A stretch of 64,000 bases of DNA from Hygrophila difformis (GCA_030278955.1 JAOANR010000004.1:52021459-52085458), one strand, 5' to 3'; positions 9,920 through 22,240 are shown, numbered from the stretch's first letter. Program-made: numbers and translations. Notes: generated by a model not told the origin, from the sequence alone.

Positions 9920-12790
9920 CTAAGCCACTTGCAATGCTTCGTCACGCTTCATTGCAAAAACCTTGTTAAGAACATCTTCAACCACCTAAAACAAAAAGCC
10001 CAAAACCATATTTCAGAATATAAGTCATTGATTGCATCTAGTGAACAGTCCCATGATCCATCTCTCTTTTCTAATATTTTGTTCTGACTAAAGAAAGTTA
10101 GAGATAGTATGCTACCTTATCAGGAGTGGAAGCACCGGAAGTTACGCCAATGGTAATAGCACCCTTGGGTAGCCAGTTTTCTTTCTCGACCAGTTCGCCA
10201 TGCTGTCAAATGCATATATTTAGTCAGAGTTGCATATCGGGTTTATCAAAACTCAAAAGCAAGAACTATTTTTGAGATAGAATGCACATACGTTCAGCTT
10301 GTAACTTATTATGTTCCCGGGGCCAATTCTTTTATCACTGTCAATCCAATAAGATGGAATTCCACGTTCCTCTGAGATTTCCTGCAAGTGTGAAGTGTTG
10401 CTTGAGTTCCACCCACCAACAACTAGCATGAGATCTATGTGTTCATCCACTAGTTTATACATGGCATCTTGTCGCTCCTGCAAATCAATAGAAAAACTGT
10501 CACATAAGTGCATGATGGTTTGCTGCTCATAAGTTGCTTTGTGAAGAAATGTGTGAAAAATTAAGCATGAAACTGTCCCGCATCAGCAAAATTTAGACAA
10601 TGGTTTATAACTGAGAAAAGATAAATTTTTCAGTGTATCCTCAAATACATGAATTTCGCTTTCTGGCTGTGTGTTCAAGCTAGGATCAGTATTAAGATGA
10701 TTCTCAATTGTTCCAGTGTTGCTGCCCATTTAAACAAAGAAGAATTTTAGTTGAACTCCCCAGAATGTCCTAAAGATAACAAATGCATTATCACATTTGA
10801 AAGTATCTTTGGCAATTAATGCCCCTATATTCGATATTATATATAAGGGATGTATCCACATTAACATCTCCAGCAGCCAAAACCGTGTGCTTAATGCTAT
10901 TTCTACCATAAGTCGATAAATCAAATAAGGAGATGGGTAACATTACTTGAGTTGCATCACAAATAGTATTGAAGCTTAGGAAGTGGTTGTTGACATTTTC
11001 CACTCCGTATTTCTGCATCATGGTTCTTTCAACCAATTTTCCTACATGAACAGCATCACATCATAATCACAAGCAAAATTTGGAAACAAAATATGAAAAA
11101 TTGCAGAACAGGAATAAAAACTAACCAATCTCCTCGGTTTCACCCTTCAACATAGTCGTTTGATTTGCAATACCAAGTTTTACAAGATCTACATCCGGAT
11201 CAAACCCCTTCGACACAGCATTTTTAAATTTCTGCATACAAACAGATAATGTATCATCATGTCCCTCTCAGAAGTTAATTCAGTCAATGAATACACAATG
11301 GTAATATCATCCCACCTCCATAAATGCTTCTTTAGTTGAGCTTGAACCATCGAGTGCACCTCCCAAAATGTAATCGCATACATACATTGCCTGGATGTTT
11401 TTGCATTCATGTTTTGTTTAAAATAAGAACACCTCAAAATACAAAAATTCAAAGGGAGGTGGCAGCAGAGCGAAAAACATACCTCAGACATGTTCTTTAC
11501 AATGATATACTTACCTGCGAAGGAAGCAGTAGCGACAGTCTCTTCATGAGAATATTTACCATGGATTATTGATGTATACTCTCCCTTCTTGTGCTTGTCA
11601 ACAATATTCCAAACCTTCACAAGAACAATGAGTTTTTGTCAATACAAATTGGATATATTACTTCTCGAAGCAAAATAGCAAAATACAACAATAATGCACC
11701 TTCGATACCCACGGGCAAGTCGTATCAACTATTTGAACATTCTTTTCACTCAAAACTAACATCTCATCCACAGCTGCTCCAAAAGCAGGAAGAATCACGA
11801 CGTCATCCTTGTCAACAACATCAAATTGCTTCTTCCCACTTTCAATTGGAATATCCTTAACTTCCATCTCTGCAAGCCTCTGTATCAGTTTATGCACGAT
11901 GAAATTCATTATGTCATAATTCGCTTCTCACCAAATGAAGCATATACACAAATTAATATCTCACAAAAAGGCAGGGGCCAATTTTCAAGCACACATCGGT
12001 TTACACTAATCATAAACTACAAAAGAAGCAAGAACTTCATTTGTGTCCAATTCCATCAAAATTGACCAAAAAAATTAAAAAACCTCATGTTACGACCATC
12101 AAAAACTAAGAAATACTATCTAGCGATGAGGAAGTAAAGTTAAACCTGATTAACAGTAGGATTGTGGATGATTTCATTGGTGATCCAAATCCTCTCGGTG
12201 GGGAATTGTTTCCTAGCTTCATAAGCAATCTGAACAGCCCTTTCAACCCCCCAGCAAAACCCAAAGGCTTCTGCAAGCTTTACAGTAACGTTCCCCCACG
12301 TGTATTGATACCCATTCTCCTTCAATGTCTTTATTATATCACCTGGTGTATTCCATAAATTGTGAAAATCGCAATTCACAACGAATTGAATAATTGGTGC
12401 GACCCAAGAACTAATCTTGAGCTGAACCAAATAATAGTGCTGCAAGTCAGGGAATAAAAAACAATTGAAATTGAGTTTCGATTGACAATCGATGAAAACC
12501 CTAAGATGAAAAATTTGGGAAGAAAACGAATACGGACTCGTATACTCTTGGCTCATTAGCTCGAGAGTTTCGTCCTTGTGACCAAACCCCTTCCGATTGT
12601 AATTCTTGCTCCTGGTCAAGTTGTGGCGGAAAACCTTGGGGTCAAACTCCGGGGACTCCTTGGAGGATGATGTTGTTGTTGCGGAGCAGCGAACGGGGAA
12701 GGGCTTCATCCGGCGGAACACTGTTGTGGCCGGCGGGCAGGGGAGGTCGGTGGGAGCGGAGATGCGAGAGCAATGGAGAGAAAATGCCAT
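9920..12790 (-). CDS. HDR: 4-hydroxy-3-methylbut-2-enyl diphosphate reductase, HDR-A (canonical copy)
   Basis: HDR/IspH reduces HMBPP to IPP and DMAPP with a [4Fe-4S] cluster, the last step of the plastid MEP pathway. Ten exons (minus strand, in order): 12790-12538, 12342-12146, 11879-11700, 11614-11483, 11390-11316, 11231-11126, 11041-10947, 10477-10292, 10202-10116, 9985-9920. All introns are GT-AG and the 1377-nt CDS gives 458 residues, the usual plant length. The Ser/Pro-rich N-terminus looks like a plastid transit peptide. The cluster cysteines are visible in [17 protein letters not shown] and NTICDATQ. Catalytic and substrate motifs [27 protein letters not shown] and GASTPDK are all normal. 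This is the probable housekeeping copy of the cluster. Confidence 0.93.
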
Positions 12791-13246
12791 GTTAAGGTTG
12801 GGGAGTGTGGAAACGGGAAATCAGTAGGAGATGTGATATTGGTGGAATGCTCTGCTCTGCTGTGCTAAGCTGGACTTATTAATATACTATGTAAACTATA
12901 TGGTCTATCACTCTACGTATGTTACTCGTGCTGTATTTAATATTGTTCTTGTAAATACACACCGATATGTTTGTTTGGGAGTCGACGGATCCGCTAGCAA
13001 TAATCTGATGCGAATTGAAGTTGATACGTCCTTACATACTTGCACACATGATGTCGTCCTGGATGTGCAGCACATCCAATTATTTATTACAAATACACAT
13101 CACATACGGACATACACACTGCCATGCCTTAGAAACTGATCATCACGACATATGCATATCTCATCCAGTTATTAGGATATCACAAGCATTCATAAGATAA
13201 CTAAATAGGCACAGGATCAGCCTCATGGACCATCAGTTGTTACGCA
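12791..13246. other. Spacer between HDR-A and HDR-B
   Basis: This holds the HDR-A promoter side and the HDR-B 3' end. From about 13075 the sequence matches the 3' flank of HDR-C (44590-44761), including a shared CAAGCATTCATAAGATAACT near 13182. The left edge of the segmental duplication is therefore close to 13075. No open gene is seen. Confidence 0.65.
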
Positions 13247-16200
13247 CTAAGCCAATTCCAATGCTTCCTCGTGCTTCTTTATCTCAAAAACCTTTCTAAG
13301 AACATCTTCAATATCCTGATGATCGAATCGAACCAAACATAATATAAACAAAACCATTTAACTAACATTAGTAGCTAGTAAGTAACAATATTCATTCAAG
13401 AACTACTACACCGAATTCTATTGCATCATACTTGGCTTTCTGATCTATATATGTTTCGTCATTTACAAAGTGAGATTGGTTAATTGGTTTAACTAATTAA
13501 ATCCAAAACTAATTAAAGACACTATATATGGTACTACCGTACCTTATCAGGAGTGGAAGCACCCGAAGTTACACCGATGTTAATAGGACCCTTGGGCAGC
13601 CACTCCTCTTTCTCTACCAATTCACCGTGCTGTCGTCGTCAATAATATGCAATATATTCACTTGTTTAGAATTGCCTTCATATATAGCACTAGTTAGAAT
13701 GCAAAGAACACATAGAAGTATATATATACTTTGAGTTTGTGACTTATTCTGTTCCCGGGACCAATCCTCTTTTGCCCGTCTATCCAATACGATGGAATTC
13801 CACGTTGCTCAGCGATTTCTTGCAACCGTGAAGTGTTGTGCGAGTTCCAACCTCCAACGACTAGCATGAGGTCCAGGTGGTTTTCGACCAGTTTATACAT
13901 GGCATCTTGACGCTCCTGCGAATAATAATCAACAGAAATCGCAGCCACATAATATAAGAGCATGATATATACATAGCTTGGCAGTGACAGATGAGATGGT
14001 TTTCATTATTAGTACTTGAGTTGCACCACAAATGGTATCGAATCTTATGAAATGGTCTTTGAGATTTTCTGCTCCATATTTTTGCACAATGGTTTGTTCA
14101 ACCAATTTCCCTGCATATGAAGTCTATATATCATAATCACAAAGAGCCAAATTTGAAATGGGGTGGGGTAGCTAGGACGAAAATGAAACCTAACCAATGG
14201 CCTGGGTTTCTCTCTTCAACATGGTTGTTTGATTAGCAATCCCCAGCTTTACAAGATCCACGTCGGGATCGAACCCTTCGGACACAGTTTGTTTAAATTT
14301 CTGCAGGCAATTAATTAAACAGATGATGTACAGCATGTCCCAGACATAAATCAAATTTGAATAAGCTAATAGTACATATACATATTCATCCTACCAATTA
14401 AGTACAAACCATAATACCTCCATAAATGCTTCTTTAGTTGAGCTCGAACCGTCAAGTGCGCCTCCCAAAATGTAATCACATACATACATTGCCTGCTTAT
14501 ATATAGTAGTAGTATTTGTTTAGAATACTAGTACATTATTTCATAGTGGAATTATGTTTATATATGATGATGATGATGATGAATTAGCATGCATACCTCT
14601 GCCATGTCCTTTATGATGATATGCTTGCCAGCAAAAGAAGCAGTGGCCACAGTCTCTTCATGGGAAAATTTACCGTGGATCATTGAAGTATAGCCCCCTT
14701 TCTTATGCTTGTCAACGATGTTCCAAACCTGAAGAAGAAGAAGAAGAATTCATTAAGATTTATTTAAGGATAAGACTTTAACGATATATGTCGTCTTTGA
14801 ATTTATTTTAACAATATATAGTAACAATTAGTAATTAATAATGAACCTTGGAGACCCAAGGGCAAGTGGTATCAACTATCTGAACGTTCTTTTCACTCAA
14901 AACTAACATCTCGTCCACAGGAGCTCCAAAAGCAGGAAGAATCACCACATCATCCTTGCCCACCATATTGAACTGCTTCTTCCCACTAATTTCTTCACGT
15001 GGGATAATCTGGACTTCCATATCTTCGAGGTTCTGATGAATCAATTTAATACTTCTTCTATTAATATAAAATTAATTAAATGGAGAAACTTATAATTGCC
15101 ATGTACCATGTTATGATCATCATCAAGGATTTCAATCAATGTGACTGACGGATTAATATATACTTCCTCCGTTTTTTAAAGATAGCTACTGACCAACCCA
15201 ACACGCAGTCCAATGCACAATTTAAATCATTAATAACTCAAATTCGGTAGAAGTAAGAATTCTAATAAAACTTTGGTACTTAAAAACTACAAGATGAGAC
15301 GAATATAACAAGATCTCACTTGGCTATATTTTGACTTGTATATCTATGATAAAACTTCAAATTAAAGTGTTTAGGTGAATAGTGTCAATTTTACCAATGT
15401 AGCTATATATCTTTTCTAAACGGAGGGAGTATATAATAATGCATGTAGGATAGTATTAGGAGTATGTATGAGTATGAAATAGGCACCTGATTAATAGTAG
15501 GGCTGTGAAGGATTTCATTGGTGAGCCAAATCTTGTCGGAGGGGAACTGCTTCCTAGCTTCATAAGCAACCTCCACAGTCCTTTCAACTTCCCGGCAAAA
15601 CCCATAGGATTCAGCAAGCTTCACTGTAAGGTTTCCCCAGCTGTATTCATATCCATTCTCCTTCAATGTCTTTACGATGTCACCTGCAGGTGTTTGTGCA
15701 TATTTCCACAGAATTATTTGTTATAAAGCCAAGCCAATCCATACATAAGCCAGTTGTTCAGATATACTACTAGCTAGGAATATAACTGATGAGGAGTGAG
15801 GACCCTCTGCCTCGGCTTCCACTGGGTTTACAAATTAAACGAGATTATATAATCAATTTCTAACCATATATTCGAAATTGAATTTGGAAATATTACATTC
15901 AAATTTTGAAATACTAAAAACTGTTTTAGAAAAAAATATAGATATCACACTTTTTTTTTTTCACTCTAACCCTAAATTTTAAAAAGTATATTCCAATTTT
16001 TAGTTTTCAAACTCTAATATCAAATATCAATACCTAAAATTAGTTATCAACTTCGAGTTTTACACTTCAAATTTTAAACTCTAATTAGAGTATTCTCCTA
16101 GCATAGCCATACTATTAATTATAATAAGATATCTACCCTAAAAGCTATAATTGGGATGAGGACTTTGCCAAAGTGGTTAAGTCCCTTGACTTCCAACGGA

Positions 16201-17214
16201 AGGTTGGAGGTTCAATCCCACCGGCCCCTATCCATCGGGCCTTAATGGCAAAAAAGGCTATAATTATTATTTTCTAAGACAAAATATTTATATATTTTTT
16301 TATATAATTTAAGTTTTACAGAATAATATAATAATTATATGATTAAATTTGCCTACTTAAATATTTAAATAGAGGGGCGAAGATTTTGAAATCCTTTACT
16401 CTTTGGATTTTTGCATGAAATGAGACATGTGGAACTTTTTCGATGGACGCATCAACATGTTTCATATATCCGCCTTTCTAAATTTTAGATTGTGTGCAGT
16501 GTGCTGCCATTTCGTTTTATTTTTTTTCTTTCCTTTTGATTTTTTTCCTTTTTCAGTTGGTGCTTGTGCTTCTTAATTGTAAAACAAAACATGTAAATTC
16601 AGGCATACAATATATACACACTTAAATGAGTATATCAACAATACAAGAATTTTATATTTTAGCAATTAAAAAAAAAGGGTAAAATTCGTTCATTAAGTAG
16701 GTTTACTGACTGAATTTGCAATCGAAATTTGTCGGCGATCAAAATTTATTAGTTACCGAATCCGGATTAGTAAGCCGAAAGTTGAAGTGAGGAAAAATGA
16801 ATAGGGTAGAATAAGCATTGAATTTCGGACAAATTAATATCGCATCAGATGATCATATACGTAGACGAGGCTACAAGCTAAAATGAGAAATAATTATAGT
16901 ACTATAAGGGAGAATTAATAGAAAGCATAGGACGCACTGGTATAATGTTGGTCCATTTGGTGGCGACTTTGGTCCTTAAGACCAAACCCTTTCCGATTGT
17001 AATTCTTGCTCCTCGTCAAATTGTGGCGGAAAACTTTGGGGTCAAACTCTGCCGACGACGAAGAGCATAATATTGCATTTGTTGTGACGGAGGATGATGG
17101 TTTCATTTTCATTATCCACGGTCGTCGGAATGTTGTGGTCGTCGGCGGCCTCATCGTCAAGGGCTGTAGTACGACGGTGGCGGCGGAGCACAGAACAGAG
17201 AGTGATGATGCCAT
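13247..17214 (-). CDS. Diverged HDR/IspH paralogue, HDR-B
   Basis: Ten exons at the same intron positions as HDR-A: 17214-16938, 15683-15487, 15032-14847, 14728-14597, 14492-14418, 14300-14195, 14110-14016, 13915-13730, 13629-13543, 13315-13247. They sum to 1410 nt (469 residues) with GT-AG junctions and no stop, so the gene looks intact. The three cluster cysteines remain ([25 protein letters not shown]), but the normally fixed WG after the first cysteine is RE. The substrate-binding NSSN is NSHN, and [10 protein letters not shown] reads [14 protein letters not shown] and GASTPDK are kept. Intron 1 (1.25 kb) holds a tRNA-like repeat and intron 2 holds a Stowaway MITE. Catalysis may be weakened, lost or changed; sequence alone cannot say which. 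Confidence 0.85.
15163..15429. mobile_element. Stowaway-type MITE in HDR-B intron 2
   Basis: A 267-bp element beginning CTTCCTCCGTTTT and ending AAACGGAGGGAG between TA dinucleotides (15161-15162, 15430-15431). Its body resembles the MITE at 31373-31627 (shared ACGCAGTCCAATG and AACAAGATCTCA). It is absent from intron 2 of HDR-C. Confidence 0.88.
16155..16260 (+). mobile_element. tRNA-like SINE fragment in HDR-B intron 1
   Basis: A box-A-like TTGCCAAAGTGG (about 16165-16176) is followed by a box-B-like GGTTCAATCCC (16209-16219). A short unique tail ends in an A-rich stretch near 16250. It resembles the tRNA head of a SINE; it does not fold as a complete tRNA by eye. Confidence 0.5.
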
Positions 17215-17365
17215 GTCGTCGTTGTCGGGAATATTATAGTAATAGCTATTGGGGTATACAGACGCTCGTCGTCGTCGGAGTTTTCAAAAGAGTTTAGAGT
17301 GTACTATTAATTAATAGTCGCACGTTACTAGCTAGTGCATTGTTTGCTCCTACCGAAGTTTAATA

Positions 17366-17842
17366 CTCCCTCCGTCCCGTTTGATGCGTTTCTTTTGGGC
17401 ACGGTAGTTTATGTAGTGGGGTTCAATGGTTAAAGTGTTGTGGATATTTGTGTTTAAAATTTTAATGAATTTTCACTTTACTTATTGTTTAACTTTGACT
17501 TAATATTATGGTAATGATTTGATTAGAAAAAAATATTCAAGTGTGGTCTTGTTAGAATCGTCTAGGTGTCTAGTTTTAGAATATATATTTTATATAATTT
17601 TTATTTGTACTTATTTTGAAATATGGAGAATTAAAGAAATGTAAGGGATTTGTATTGAAAAATAAAAGTGTATTGGAGTTGTGCATAATAGTTAAAATAA
17701 TTACTTTTAATGAGTTTTTAGAAATCATTAAGATTCTAATTATATTTATATTAATTTAATTTATCTAAAAAAGAAAATGTGTCAAATTTCGTGGGACAGC
17801 TCAAAAAAAGAATACGCGTCAACTTTCGCGGGAGGGATGGAG
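17366..17842. mobile_element. Long Stowaway-like MITE upstream of HDR-B
   Basis: It starts CTCCCTCCGTCCCG at 17366, ends GGGAGGGATGGAG at 17842, and has TA on both sides. At 477 bp it is longer than its neighbours and the right end is degenerate. It sits about 150 bp upstream of the HDR-B start codon, in its presumed promoter. The matching place upstream of HDR-C lacks it. Confidence 0.75.
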
Positions 17843-18142
17843 TAGTACTAGTATTTGGGGGTTAGTAGGAGTCTAAATATAGGGGGTTGAGTCACTAAAT
17901 TAAATAATACTAATAATATATATATACTCGGATCATTCTATCATCTAGAAAATATAAATCTTCAATGCTTGCATTACATTCAATTAATTATTGGTGGAAT
18001 ATTAGTATTATTGTTGGGTGATGGTTATTAATTACTAGAGAGAGAGTTGAGCGTTTTCACTTTTCCTTTTTTTTAAAAAAAAAAAATCAAACGAGGAAAA
18101 CGAGTTATATTATACTACCACTAGTACTAGTATTAATGAGTA
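17843..18142. repeat. Upstream flank of HDR-B shared with HDR-C
   Basis: The stretch 17850-18010 (TAGGAGTCTAAATATAGGGG, ATCATCTAGAAAATATA and more) matches 60660-60845 beyond HDR-C. It is part of the segmental duplication. It ends at the Helitron-like terminus near 18143. Confidence 0.75.
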
Positions 18143-18247
18143 CTAGCCAACCCCCCGCGGTACCCGGGATGTATATTTTATAATGTACTATAATATAAAT
18201 TTATATATAAATCTAATAATATTATTATAATTATTATAATAATAATA

Positions 18248-18248
<1 letters not shown>

Positions 18249-18286
<38 letters not shown>

Positions 18287-18288
18287 GT
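18249..18288. repeat. (ATT)n microsatellite
   Basis: A run of ATT triplets just inside the Helitron-like 3' end. The same arrangement (hairpin, then an ATT run about 60-90 bp on) recurs at 22979-23053, which supports a shared Helitron end. Confidence 0.85.
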
Positions 18289-18544
18289 TATTACTATTTT
18301 GTTATGTAAATTTAAAATGATTATCAATTTTGTGCTAGCACACCCGTCCGAGCGACGTGAGTGGATGTAAAGTTAAAAAAAATGTATAAAAAAGAAAATA
18401 AAGAATATTGTTCTCCTCACTATTTCGAAGTTAAAGATGACAAAAATAAGCATAAAATTGTATGTTATTAAAAATAAAACCACTAAAAAATTATATTGTA
18501 TAAAGTTCAATTTGTTATTCTTATTTTTGGGCATTTACTATAAA

Positions 18545-18742
18545 ATATTTACATTATATGCAGACGTAAATCTAATAACTGGACCTTCAAGAACACTTAA
18601 ATATGCTTTAGAGATTGACTTGGCTCTTGTTGATAGTCATAGCATAACAAACAATTAGTAGAAACTGACATTTAAAATTTAAACTATTATAAATCAGATG
18701 AGGTCAAACTTATTCGTGGATTAAGTACTCTATCTCCACAGT
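18545..18742 (-). pseudogene. Helitron helicase C-terminus remnant 1
   Basis: On the minus strand this decayed copy contains the block related to the INKSQ...SLKH motif seen best at 23519-23728. It has several stops. It lies directly after (minus-strand sense) the minisatellite at 18748-19285. Confidence 0.55.
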
Positions 18743-18747
18743 TTTCT

Positions 18748-19285
18748 CGAGTCAATACTTCACCCCCACATGATATTTTTTTCCCATTATTGTCGGATAC
18801 AATGTACTGCTAGTCAATACTTCACCCCCAGGACATTTTTTCCATTCTTGTCGGAACCAATATAATGCCAGTCAATACTTCACCCTCCAGGATATTTTTT
18901 TACACTTTTGTCGGAACCAATGTACTGACATACTTCATCCCAAAGGATATTTTTTCCAATTCTTGTCGGAAACAATATACTTACAGTCAATACTTCACCC
19001 CAGGACATTTTTTCCATTCTTTTCGGAACCAATGTAATGTCAGTTAATACTTCACCCTCCAAGACATTTTTTCACACTATTGTCGGAACCAATGTATTGT
19101 CATACTTCATCCCAAAGGACATTTTTTCCTATTCTTGTTGGAACCAATATACTGCCAGTCTGCCAGTCAATACTTCAACATCCAAGATATTTTTCCCACT
19201 CTCGTCGGAACCAATGTACTGTCAATCAATGCTTCACCCTCTATGACATTTTTTCCCATTTTTTGGCGAGTCAATACTTCATCCC
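18748..19285 (-). repeat. 60-bp minisatellite array 1
   Basis: About nine imperfect units of roughly 60 bp, each with TCAATACTTCACCC, GACATTTTTTCC and GTCGGAACCAATGTACTG. Units differ by point changes and small indels and abut with no unique spacer. Confidence 0.88.
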
Positions 19286-19429
19286 CCAACACTCTATCAT
19301 CAGACATGTTATTAAGCACAAAATTGTATGTTATTAAAAATAAAACCACTAAAAGATTATATTGCATGAAGTTCAATTTGTTATTATTATTTTTGGGCAT
19401 TTAATGTAAAATGTTTACATTATATGCAG

Positions 19430-19612
19430 GCGAAAATCTAAAAGATGGACCTTCAAGAACACTCAAATATGCTTTAGAGATTGACCTTGGCTCTTGTTGA
19501 TAGTCATAGCATAACAAACAATTAGTGGAAACTGACATTCTGAAAATTTAAACTATTCTATGATCAGATAAGGTCAAACTTATTCGTGGATTGAGCACTT
19601 TATCTCCAATGT
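19430..19612 (-). pseudogene. Helitron helicase C-terminus remnant 2
   Basis: Nearly the same sequence as 18545-18742, broken by stops. It again follows a minisatellite array on the minus strand. Confidence 0.55.
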
Positions 19613-19617
19613 TTTCT

Positions 19618-19988
19618 CGAGTCAATACTTCACCCCCACATGATATTTTTTTTCCCATTATTATGGGAAACAATGTATTACTAGTCAATACTTCACCCCC
19701 ATGACATTTTTCCATTCTTGTCGGAAACCAATGTAATGTCAGTCAATACTTCACCCTCCAAGACGTTTTTTCACCTATTTTCAGAACCAATGTACTGTCA
19801 TACTTCATCCCAAAGGACATTTTTTCCTATTCTTTTCGGAACCAATATACTACTGCCAGTCAATACTTCACCATCCCAGACATTTTTTCCCACTTTCGTC
19901 GGAGCCAATGTACTGTCAATCAATGCTTCACCCCTAGGACATTTTTTTCAATTTTTTCGCGAGTCAATACTTCACCCTCCAACACTCT
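19618..19988 (-). repeat. 60-bp minisatellite array 2
   Basis: About six units of the same 60-bp repeat (TCAATACTTCACCC ... CGGAACCAATGTACTG). Confidence 0.88.
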
Positions 19989-20174
19989 ATCATTAGACAT
20001 GTACTCTCAACGTTTTTCCATAGATCACCAAAAGAAGTTATGAAACACGACAACAGAAAAAAAAAACAAAGGGATTTTCGAGATAGGTGCAGAGGTCCAA
20101 TGATATCTCATGTAACACAATTCAACGTTTACCCTAACGAATTATGACACTGATGCAACAATATATAATTGAGA

Positions 20175-20345
20175 GCGTCTAAAAACTGGATTCTTCAAGG
20201 AATACTCTTACATGCTTTAGAGATTGACATTGACTCTTGTTGATAGTCGTAGAATAACAAATAATTAATGGAAACTGATGTCTTGAAAATTTAATATGAT
20301 CAGATGAGGTCAAACTTATTCATGGAATAAGCACTCTTTGTCTAC
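20175..20345 (-). pseudogene. Helitron helicase C-terminus remnant 3
   Basis: The minus-strand reading keeps RHQFPLIICYS then INKSQCQSLKH, a recognisable piece of the Helitron/PIF1 helicase C-terminal region. It is short and frame-broken. Confidence 0.6.
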
Positions 20346-20357
20346 TGCTTTCTCGAG

Positions 20358-20700
20358 TCAGTACTTCACCCTACATGACATTTTTTTCCATTATTGTCGA
20401 AATCAATGTACTGCCAGTCAATAATTCTCCCTTGATATTTTTTTCCATTCTTGTCGTAACCAATGTAATGTTAATCAATACTTCACCCTCCAAGACACTA
20501 TTGTTGGAACCAAATGTACTGTCAGTCAATACTTCACCCTCCATGACATTTTTTCTCATTCTTGTTGGAACCAATGTACTGCCAGCCAATACATCATCAT
20601 CCAAGACATTTTTTTCCCACTCTCGTCGGAACCAATGTACTGCCAGTCAATGCTTCACCCTCCAGGATATTTTTTCCCCACTTTCGTCGGAACCAATGTA
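20358..20700 (-). repeat. 60-bp minisatellite array 3
   Basis: About six units of the repeat. The minus strand stays open for 77 codons (20371-20604), reading units such as GEVLTDSTLVPTRM, so here the period is an exact 20 codons. Confidence 0.88.
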
Positions 20701-21854
20701 CCCGTCTGCGCGATGCGCATGGAAAGCTTTTTTAAATTCTATAAAATAGAACAAAAACAATACTATTCTCCTTGCTATTTCAAAATTAAAAGTAATTGAA
20801 AATATCATCACACAATTGTATGTTATTAAAAATAAAACCATTAAAAAATTATATTACATAAACTTCAATCTTTTATTCTTATTAAGATAATAGCAAGTCG
20901 AACACCACCCAATATGATCTGGTAAAATTACATTGAAAAGATTATCGTCACTCAGACACCCTCCCCATAATCTCCTTGAAATTTCAATTTCATTGAAGAT
21001 GATCTCTAGTCGAACATTTGAGATTATAATAATTATAATAAATTAATAAAATAATATAATAATTATAGTTATTTTAGAATCATTTACGTATAAATCAAAC
21101 AAATAAGAATTAATTTAATTAAATATAAGTTTATGCCGAGTGTTTTTTTAAAAATATTTTTCTATTAAAAAAATGTAAAATTGAAATGATATATATGTAT
21201 TAAATTAATATTTTATCTTGTAAGATTTGGAAATTAAAATAATCAAAAGATGAATGCAAATTAATAATTTCAATAAAGATATCATGACATAGCCAAAGTG
21301 TTTAATATTTATATTTATTAAACGCAAACAATCAAATAAAGTTATTATTATTATTATCTTAATTTAATAAATAATATACGGTGGACATGATAGAGGTATC
21401 TTTTTATTCACTCAATAATTTGCACACATATTGTTTTTTATTTTCAATAAAAGTGCATAGTATTTAATTATTAGAAAATGAAATGATTGAGAAACTGAAT
21501 GGATTGTCAACTCACTTACTATTTCTTTTTATTTATATAAACATATTATATAAATTTATATGTAAATCTTATTGTATTATTATTACTATTTCGTCACGTA
21601 AATTTAAAATGATTACCAATTTCCTGCAACCACACCTGCCCATGCGATGCGCGTAGATGTAAAATTTAAAAAAAATTATAAAACAGAAAATAAAGAATAT
21701 TATTTTCCTTAATATTTCAAAGTTAAAGATGAAAGAAATAAATACAAAATTGTATGTTATTAAAAATATAACCTATAAAAGATTGTATTACATGAACTTC
21801 AATATGTTATTCTTATTTTTAGGGCATTAAATGTAAAATGTTTACTTTATATGC
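20701..21854. other. AT-rich spacer within the Helitron region
   Basis: No gene is seen. Around 20701-20725 and 21635-21660 there are GC-rich patches (CGCGATGCGCATGG and GCGATGCGCGTAGATG) like those near 18345. They look like boundaries of the repeated Helitron modules. Confidence 0.45.
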
Positions 21855-21859
21855 AGGCA

Positions 21860-22072
21860 TCAATTTAAAAACTGGACCTTTAGGAACACTCCAACATGCT
21901 TTAGAAATTGACATTGGCTCTTGTTGATAGTCATAGCATAACAAACAATTAGTGGAAACTGACATCTTGAAAATTTAAACAATATTCTATGATCATATGA
22001 GGCCAAACTCATTCGTGAAATAAACACTCTATCTCCACTGCTTTCGCGGGTCAATACTTCACCCCTTGACAT
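21860..22072 (-). pseudogene. Helitron helicase C-terminus remnant 4
   Basis: An open minus-strand stretch of 70 codons. It contains FKFSRCQFPLIVCYAMTINK followed by SQCQFLKHVGVFL, the conserved C-terminal part of PIF1-like Helitron helicases (normally INKSQGQSL...VG). It begins MSRGEVLTRESSG, so the minisatellite text (GEVLT) runs directly into helicase text. It is truncated after VGVFLK. Confidence 0.75.
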
Positions 22073-22240
22073 TTTTTTTCATTATTGTCGGAACCAATGT
22101 ACTGGCAGTCAATACTTCACCCCAGGATATTTTTCTCATTATTGTCTGAACCAATGTAATGCTAGTCAAGATCACCCTCAAAGACATTTTTTCATACTAT
22201 TATCGGAATAAATGTAATGTCAGTCAATACTTCACCTCTA
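22046..22240 (-). repeat. 60-bp minisatellite array 4
   Basis: About three units, ending at the CTCTAGATACCCGCGGGG boundary near 22234-22251, a Helitron-like 3' hairpin on the minus strand. Confidence 0.8.

Noticed and set aside
12140..12537. Reading HDR-A exons 1 and 2 as one open frame
   Set aside because: The frame is open by chance through intron 1; GT-AG splicing restores the conserved TSDII junction seen in the family.
16155..16260. Possible tRNA gene
   Set aside because: Box A and B are present, but I could not fit a full cloverleaf; a SINE head is more likely.
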